Of a stretch of DNA of 64,000 nucleotides, positions 56,724 through 64,000 are shown one piece after another. The translations under genes and the position numbers were made by a program. Origin of the DNA: Karalla daura (Eukaryota > Chordata > Actinopteri > Chaetodontiformes > Leiognathidae); contig CM055205.1 in NCBI GenBank assembly GCA_029224185.1, positions 5,062,087 through 5,126,086 on the forward strand, in the 5' to 3' direction. The notes under the pieces were generated by a model. That model saw nothing but the letters and a program-made list of their open reading frames with translations, was not told the origin of the DNA and searched no databases. The stretch's first letter is position 1. Each line of letters opens with the position of its first letter.

Positions 56724-57064
56724 GGAGCTGCAACAACTAATCGATGAATTGACAGTTAATCCACGGGTAAAAAGAGGTTAATGGATTTAAGCGTTGAGCA
56801 GAAAATTTCAGATGGATTTCAAAAGATGAAATGAATCAAATACTTTCTGATCTCGGCTTGAAAAAGCGTGATTATTTTCTGGTTTCTTCAGTCCTGGGTG
56901 ACGGAAAACTGAGAAAACCGAAGGCCTTATCTTGGCTTGTGTGGAACAGGCATGAACAAGTTTCGCAGTTTTTGTGCATCCTCTGACCACCCAAACGAAT
57001 CAATGAATCGAGAACGTAATCCACACATTCATTGATGAAAAAGCTAAAAACTGTTGCAGCCCTG
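56724..57064. mobile_element. MITE copy B (same family as 39549-39897)
   Basis: About 340 bp with GGAGCTGCAACAACTAAT at the left and CTGTTGCAGCCCTG at the right (inverted termini GCTGCAAC). In the same order as copy A it carries TTTCTGATCTC, TCTGGTTTCTTCAGT, GAGAAAAC and TGTGTGGAACAGG. Copies A and B have the same orientation but differ at many positions, so both are old. No transposase is present. Confidence 0.75.
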
Positions 57065-60000
57065 AATGGCCGCAGAAGCTGGCGGTCCAGCGCACACGCG
57101 GTGAGTGTTTTGGGGGGGGGGGGGGGCGTTTCCACAAACTTTGCTTGTTCGTGTTTTTCCGCTGACGCTGTCCTCTCCCTCAGCCATTCAATGGCTTCCC
57201 CCGTGCCCGAATGGAACCGTCCATCCACCCGAAGCGAAGAATTCACCCCGTCATCGACGGACGCCATTAGGAGCCCGCTGCTGTGGCAAGAACCGCAATC
57301 GCGACTCCACTTTTATGGAGTCCCGACGGGAAAACGATGCTCGCAGCAGGACGAGATTTCAGTGAGGCGAGACGTGACCTGGGAGCAATGCGTCATCGTA
57401 CGAAATATGACGCGTGTGGCCTGCGACCGTTCAGCGGAACAGCAGCGGACTCAGCGATCGTCAGAGATCGTCGTGAAGTATTCATCCTGCAGAGCTTCCT
57501 GAGAGGCCCGCGCCGCCACTGCGAGGGATACGATCGTCTGGCGACCCTTCCTTTACCCGCACACATCTACATGCATGTCCTCTCCCCCTCACTCACCCCC
57601 TCACATGGATTCCTGAGGAAAAAGGAGCTATGTCGTAGGGACCCAGCGGCTGGCGTTATTGACTGATTAATCTGTGCTCCTCTTTTTTTTCTCTGAAAAT
57701 AACCCTTGCTACTTTGATAGCACTAGTCTCCGGCGGGTCACCATATCTGATTAACCTCTTGTACGCGGCCAAGCCTCTAAAAGCCGGAGGAGACGTGAAC
57801 AGAACCTCCCTACATTCTCCTCCTTCCCTCGGTGATTAAATCAATTGTGAGTGCTTAGCCTCCCTCCGGGCCCGCGCTGTGGGAGCGATAGTGTCGGCCC
57901 CGCCGCATCCATGTCCGCTGAGTCACCCGCCGCGCACGGCCAAGCACTTACCAGATCCCCGGTAAGCACATCAGACCCGAGGTCTCATGAAAGAGGATAC
58001 CGCAAAGGGCCTCGATGGGAGCCGGCTCGGGGACAAGATCGGGGGGTGGGGGGGGAGAAAATGAAAGATGGCTCATTGTGCTTGGTCAAAGCCCGAAACG
58101 GGAGGGCGCGCTTGTCCTGCGGCCACTTATACCTCTGCGGTCGGGAGGCCTGAGGTCACAAGTTGCTCGCAAGGGAGTCCGCGATTAATCACCCAACACG
58201 GAGGTCCCAACAAAGAGATTTGTTCACCGTCTTTATTAAAGATATTGAGATACGGAGCTTTTTCCCCCCCATCTGTGCGGTGGATTGTCCTTCCCGTCTT
58301 CACCCGAGCCCATAGGAGACGATATTTGTGATCAGGTAGCAGGCAAACTGATGGAAAATAATGAGTCGGTGTTGCCGGACCGGCCGGTGGGCAAAGATTA
58401 AGGAAATGAAAGGGGGTTCACGGAGTTATTTCATACCGCTCTCCCAGTCTCATTATCGACCGCGCGCCAGAGGAGATGACACTTTGGCTCCCAGCAGCTG
58501 CGTCCTCGCAGACGCTCTCACTTCGCCGCGACTCCAAACAATGTCTCCGTTGGAGGAGATTAAAGCAGTGGCCGATGGAGGTGGGTGGATGGGTGGATGT
58601 GGGGGGGGGGGGGGATTTTGATGGCTGCGCTCGTTCAACCCCGACTGACTGACAGCTTGACTGGAGAGTGGGAAACCCAGGGGGCTGTGACACCACTCAA
58701 CGCTGCTTTTTCCCTGACGTGCGTGTTGCGTCCCCCGGGGGCTCAAAGGTGCGGGCGGGTAATGGCCCGTGGAGCGAGGCGCTTACGGGGAAGGACAATT
58801 AGCACTGCGAGAGAGGGGGACTGCCACTATCAGGCTGTCGCGGCACAACAGGGCGAATGTATGGCCCTCCATGGAGAACGTTCTCACAGACACACTTCCC
58901 TGGATCTCTGCCTCGAGTGGGTGGTTCACATCGTATAAGACGCCGTGGTTTGAGGGTGAGCCGCTGCTCCCCACTCCTCCACACGTGCCTCCCTCCCGGA
59001 ACCTACCATAAAATCCAGATGGAGCTGGCGTCGTGGGCCTTTTTGACTTTTTCCTCAACCAACAGTATTCCGGGGGCAGAGCGTCTCGAGGCAGAGATGA
59101 ATGGCTAATAGTTAGCTGCCGATGTGCAGCCCTCCGACAACACAAAGCAACAAACCCGTGAGGCAGATTTTGCTCAGGAGACAAAAGAAAGTTATTCATA
59201 CTGACTAGCAACCATCGAGTTCCAAGTGTTGTAGCATGAATCATTTAAACGACTTGCTTTCCTCCTAACCCCGCTCCAGCACAACAACTCATCTATTGGT
59301 CTCTGAACAAGAGGTTTGCTCGGCATGCACTCTTGCAAAGCGGTTGAAAGCTGCTGCAGGTTTGAACCTACAGACCTACTGGTGCACCTCTCCGGGAGAA
59401 TCAATCGCCATCCAGGAACAACTCAAGGCCAATTTCCTCTGCTTTTAACCGGTACCTCATCGATGGAGCAAACTCTCTCTGCTGGCGAAGACCATGCCGT
59501 GCATGTGACGGGGTAAACGCTGGAGGTGACAGGTTTTGACCTGTCAATCTAAGCAACTAAAAAGTCGATAATTAACTCACCTCACCTGTTTACAATTGAC
59601 GATACTGGTACTACAATACAGTACTTGTACCGTATGGCTCCTCTCTCTTACCACAGAAGGCGTTTGTGTGAGTGATACCGTGCAGGCAGCGTCTGTGCCA
59701 GGGAGCAGATGGAGGCCCCCCGACGCGGGCCCCTCCATCTCCCATGGCTGCGGCCGCAGCCAGGCTGTCAGGAAGATGAGAATATGCCTGGCTTCATTTA
59801 GCGCCGCGGGGATCCTGTGGAGCAACAGGGGCAGGTGGAGCTAATGACTTACTCCGGGACGCAGCGGGGCTGTCGACTCAGCAGCGCCGCTGGCCGTCCC
59901 TCCCCGGAGGCGCCATTTTTATGACAACCTCTGGCGAGGCCGCGGCCACGGGAAGCCACGGGAGGACCCACCGGCCGTCACCTCCACGCCGGCGCCCGGG

Positions 60001-61748
60001 GCAGGGACAGACTGCGAACAAAATCCATTTTGGCGGCGTTCCGGAGTATTTCGGAGGCGCCACTGTTGGCGTGAAGCGCTAGGGCACACCGCGGAGGGCC
60101 ACAAGCGTCCAGTGTTACCAATGCATCCTCGGCCAGAATTTGAGCTTGGACACACAGGAGCACATTTGGAATTCAGCCCAATGAGTGTGGAGGCCTATGG
60201 AAAAGAGGAGGCCAGCCTGTGATCACAGGGGTGCGGCTCCAGCGCCTCAGTTATGGGAATTCATCTGCAGGAAGGTGGGCGTTTCCTGCCGGTCTTGTCA
60301 CACCTAATCCTGGGCGAAGTGACGCGCAGAGATGGGAGCGTTCGCCGGCGCGTATGTGGGTCTCGGTTGCATATATGCATGCGCTCGCAAGCCCGCCTGT
60401 GTAATCACATATCTCTGCCACTAGCCGGGAACTAGATCTATCATGAGCTGTCAGTCTGGCGCGGCAATAAGGAAGATGCAGCGGCTGCGCTGATTGACAG
60501 AGAGGAAATTGAAGTGTCACATGAAACATGTTAACCATATTTTGCTGCGTGTTGTCACCCACTGGCACATCTCCTCACTCAAGCAACCGGAGCAGGGGAA
60601 GCAACAACAGGGAGGGGGGAGAAATGAAGGGGGTGAGGAGGACCGAAACAACGGGGACTGTTTGCCAATTATGGAGCGTCTTAACCCCGGAGGTGAAGCA
60701 CAATTCGGGGGCCAGACTGAGCCCCCGGCGTCTGTCAGTAATCTATGGCTGCGCACCGACGATGTGAGACCCGGGGGCCCCGAGACTTCCCAGCGAACAG
60801 CACAGTGACGGCTCAGAGCCAAAGGAGTGGCGCATTATGGGGGGGGGGGGGCTGACCACCACACACACCACACACACACTCAGCCAGGGTCTGAGCAGCC
60901 AGCGCTACCGCTGCCTCAGAGGCGGCTCGCAAGCCCAGTTAGCCCTCACAGGGTTAAATGGGCTATTCCAATCTGCTCCGAAACATCTGGACTCCCGCGG
61001 AGCTGTGACAATGGCTGATAATAGAAAGCGTGTTTACATGAGACCTGGCGGGGAAAAGAGAGTGAGAGTGAGAGTCGGGGGCGCTGCCTCTGAGTCGCGT
61101 GCGGGGCCGACGGCGGCCAGGCGATAATGGGACGGTGTCTCCAAAGGTCAACGCGCGCGTTCTGTCAGCGTGAAGGTTCTCCCGATCCTCCCTCGCCGCC
61201 TAAACCTGCCGGCAAATTCACCTCAAAGCGCTTTGTTCCCCCTCTCCTTTTGAGCCGCATCTGCCCTACCTAGCGAGCTCCCCCAAATTCGGCAGGCCTC
61301 GTAAAGTGATTGCTCGTCCTGTCGAGCTATTCCTGAGTCGATGCAGCGAGACGCTCTGTCGAGCGGTGAGGGCGAGAGCGGCGCTGATCAAGAGCCAGAC
61401 ATGTGCGTCTGAACGCAACGGTGCTACCAAAGCCATCAGCGCACGCCGGCGAAACTTAGCACTATCCTGCTGGTGATGAATTTGAGCGTTGCCACGGGGT
61501 TCGTTCATTGTGCTACAGCGGAGTTGTTGTAATTGTCTTGTTGTCTCGCCTGCTCTTCCCAGAGCTTTCACCGGCTACACTGCAGGAGCGAAAACAACGA
61601 TGACACCGCGGCTGACAGCCTACACTGGGTAGAAAGTGATTTTTCAGACAGTATATTTGAGTGCCGCAGCTCTCTCTACCTGTCTCTCCCTCCTCCCTCA
61701 CCTATTAGCTCAGCAGCTGGCTTTAAATCCAGGAGAGCCAATGCCAAG

Positions 61749-61789
<41 letters not shown>
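61749..61789. repeat. Poly-C tract
   Basis: About 41 consecutive C bases, the longest homopolymer in the window. Confidence 0.95.
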
Positions 61790-62089
61790 ACGCCCCCCCC
61801 CTTTCCATTTCTGGCTCAGAATATCTGAGAGCAATTTGGCCAAAATTCAGCGTTTCACACATCCAGACCAGTGGCTGCAAAGCGTTTCACATGCGATGAG
61901 TTACGCCTCAGAAGCTTCACAGGCCTGGCAGCGCATCCCTTTTCACATACAGGGAGCTTTAAGATGAGTCAACAGACGGGGAAGTTGCTCCTCAGGCAAC
62001 CGCCGTGCAGGAGGAGTGGCAAACAGCGTACATGAGAGGCCTGGAGGAAGTTCACATGAAGGTTGGGAGGGAGGATGGGGGGCCGGTGA

Positions 62090-62480
62090 AGGCTTGTTGG
62101 ATTATTAAAATGAGATGCCTTCATCACGGCGATTACTTCCAACGCTCGGACTAATTAGCAATCTTTTTTCATTACTTCTTTATGAAATAAAGCCATCAAA
62201 TGTTGTCAAATGTTTATCACTTGAGCCATGTTCATGCGTCCCCTCGCTGATTCACTTTCAACCCGTTATAAGAAGAACGTTTTGAACAGATGTTATCACT
62301 TTCATTAGGTGCATTAATTACCATGCTTTGTGCATGCATGCAACATCATCTTCATTCGCTTTCACAACACTGAGCCGTGCATAAAATCAATCGCCTATAC
62401 CTGTGTTATTTTCATCTGATGAAGCGATGGGAGAACGTTTACTCTCAGTCTCTACATGACATACTTAAATATTCATGACC
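62090..62480. promoter_or_regulatory. Candidate conserved non-coding element
   Basis: About 390 bp of AT-rich, repeat-free sequence with several homeodomain-type cores (ACTAATTAGC, GCATTAATTACC), paired GTTATCAC/TTTATCAC motifs and TGCATGCATGCA. The composition contrasts sharply with the flanking GC-rich DNA. Inference only. Confidence 0.25.
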
Positions 62481-63599
62481 CCACCCACCCTAATGAAGAG
62501 CCTGCGCAAGGGAGACAGTGTGGGATCGTTTACCCCACCTAAACAGAGGCGCACACTTACACTCTCTGTGCTGCACCTCAGAGCGACCGTGGACAGCCGT
62601 CCACTACGTTTTACCGAATTGTGTATGAGCTCACGGCACAGTGCGCGTCCAGAGAGTATCCAAGGAACCCTCGCCTGCAGAGGCAGGCTGGCACGTGCCG
62701 CGCAAAAGGAAAGAGAAGTCGGACTATTCCAAGTGGGCGCGGTGGCGTCGCCTTATTAGAGCAGCGAATGTGTTGCGGTGGTGCTGGGGCCGGCGCTGCC
62801 ACTCACTGCAGCTGCAGGAGTGCTCGTCTCTGCTCCTCCCGCCTGCTTTTCTTAGCCCCCGCGCTCCGTCCCAGCAGACGTTTTACAGCGCTTTGCTCCA
62901 AGAGAGAGAGAACCAGACACGCACACCCTCATTAATTATGTCTCAGTTGAAATATCAGTCCGAGAGCTCCCAGCCATTTGACTAAGGCAGAGGTAATGAA
63001 ACCCCGCGCACTGAAGCTAAACGAGAAAGCGTGGGGTTGCCAGGCTGGGAGGGAACTGAATCGGGGGGCTACAGCGAGAGATCGGTGCGTGACTGAGATC
63101 TAACATGAGGCAGGTTGGGCTATCTAACATCATTTCCAACATAAATCGAGAATCCATGCAAACCAAGAGGCCTTGGCATTTTTTTATTTGAAATCAGCTT
63201 CAAGGTGTAATGCAGCCGACCAGGGATCCGACCCCGGTGCCCACATACTGTACACGTCATATCAACATGTGCTGTGTTTAAAGCACCAGAGAGAAAGCCT
63301 TATCGACAAACCCTCCGAAATGCAAAGCGCGGAGAAGGTCACAGTAAATTAGATGGATAGAGTAACATTGATGACATTCACGCTGTCACAAAAGGACGGG
63401 GTTCAAACCTCCGGGGCCTGAGAGGCCAGAAGATCCGAGGGACCGGTCGCCGCAGCCGCAAGAGCAGGAAGTCAATGACCGACGCCAGCGGAGACAACAA
63501 TGTTTTTGCCTTTGTGCAAATTGAAGGAACATAACCATAAATTTGAAAGCGGGGGATCGATACGGAGCAGGACGTGGCCAAGTCCTGAGAAACATATCC

Positions 63600-63840
63600 A
63601 AGGGAAGCCATTCGATAACCGGGATCAGAGATGGACCGCTGGCCCCGCTATTAATCTTCCATTATCAGCCACAGGACAGTGGCCATTGTCGGCCAGCTCC
63701 AGACGTCGAGTGACAGATTTGGCCATTAAGGCTTGCACTGATGTGTACAGCCGACAATCGGGACAGATTTCCCCCCGTGTTATTGGTGCAATCATAACCA
63801 TTCATCAGATGCGGCCCATTAGAGTGGTCACGTTGCGGAG
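63600..63840. promoter_or_regulatory. Candidate conserved non-coding element
   Basis: A repeat-free block with CTATTAATCTTCCATTATC, GGCCATTAAGG and CCATTCATCAG motifs (plus strand) within intron 1. Enhancer-like by composition only. Confidence 0.2.
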
Positions 63841-64000
63841 GGCGGCGCCGGGGCCCCTGCCCATCGCCCCACACCACTCTGCGCGCCGTCTCTCCAGCCA
63901 GCGGGCCAACGCAGTCACTGTTTCGTCCGGCATGGCTTACATGACAGACCATTGATCGCCTGAGTCCGATTACCGGCCGATGTTTCCTTTGACAGCCGGC

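Larger units (their letters stand above)
41577..64000 (-). other. khdrbs3: khdrbs3 intron 1 (partial, continues past window)
   Basis: At least 22.4 kb. A search by eye for the conserved exon 1 peptide ([20 protein letters not shown] in mammals) on the minus strand found nothing, so exon 1 and the promoter lie outside. The intron is GC-rich with many C/G homopolymers (42751-42785, about 48811-48830, 55838-55873, 61749-61789), a TA repeat (44617-44684), a CpG island (50750-51075), a MITE (56724-57064) and several AT-rich blocks with TAATTA cores. No other gene was recognised. Confidence 0.75.

Noticed and set aside
59528..59545. GACAGGT-TTTG-ACCTGTC hairpin
   Set aside because: Only 7-bp arms; expected by chance in a window of this size.
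63200..63250. tRNA-like B-box (GGGGTCGGATCCC on the minus strand)
   Set aside because: No A-box, no anticodon stem and an imperfect T-arm; at most a SINE relic, not a tRNA gene.
63395..63420. GGGGTTCAAACCTCC resembling a pol III B-box
   Set aside because: No cloverleaf or A-box at the correct distance.
1..64000. CRISPR arrays, bacterial operons, rRNA or phage-like genes
   Set aside because: None seen; tandem repeats here lack unique spacers, and the coding evidence is a spliced vertebrate gene.

Overview
This is vertebrate nuclear DNA, most likely from a ray-finned fish. The evidence is one multi-exon gene with consensus splice sites, introns of 0.9 to more than 22 kb, many CA/GA/poly-C microsatellites, and non-autonomous DNA transposons of types common in teleosts. 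Nothing bacterial, viral or CRISPR-like is visible. Two 100-N runs (5113-5212, 30391-30490) are assembly gaps.

The one protein-coding gene I can support is khdrbs3 (SLM2 / T-STAR), a STAR-family KH-domain RNA-binding splicing regulator. It lies on the minus strand and runs from right to left. Exons 2-9 are all present: 41458-41576, 34240-34356, 29306-29452, 28295-28434, 23294-23474, 12984-13066, 4047-4099 and 1056-1147 (stop). Every internal boundary has AG/GT signals, all phases join, and the joined frame gives about 309 residues plus one residue split with exon 1. Exon 1 (the initiating Met and about 30 residues in mammals) was not found and should lie beyond 64000. KHDRBS3 is preferred over KHDRBS2 because of the residues [41 protein letters not shown] and [20 protein letters not shown].

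Layout: 1-1055 is 3' UTR and possibly downstream flank. 1056-41576 holds exons 9 to 2 with introns 8 to 2. 41577-64000 is part of intron 1; it is GC-rich, with a CpG island near 50.75-51.07 kb, a transposon copy, and several AT-rich blocks that look like candidate conserved non-coding elements. Introns 2, 5, 6 and 7 carry the largest tandem arrays: a 10-bp minisatellite at 35.9-36.3 kb, (GA)n at 23.85 kb, palindromes and homopolymers in intron 6, and a GGAGA pentanucleotide array at 5.26-5.72 kb.

The most interesting signals concern how this splicing-factor gene may itself be spliced. Exon 5 has UG repeats on both sides and a UGCAUG (RBFOX-type) motif 21 nt downstream; skipping it would create a premature stop in exon 7. 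Skipping exon 7 or exon 8 would instead read the terminal exon in a second open frame with a 62-residue tail past the normal stop. The 3' UTR contains a perfect-pairing three-way-junction-like fold at 674-733. Five of the seven donors inside the window have a short tandem repeat or pyrimidine tract starting within about 25 nt.
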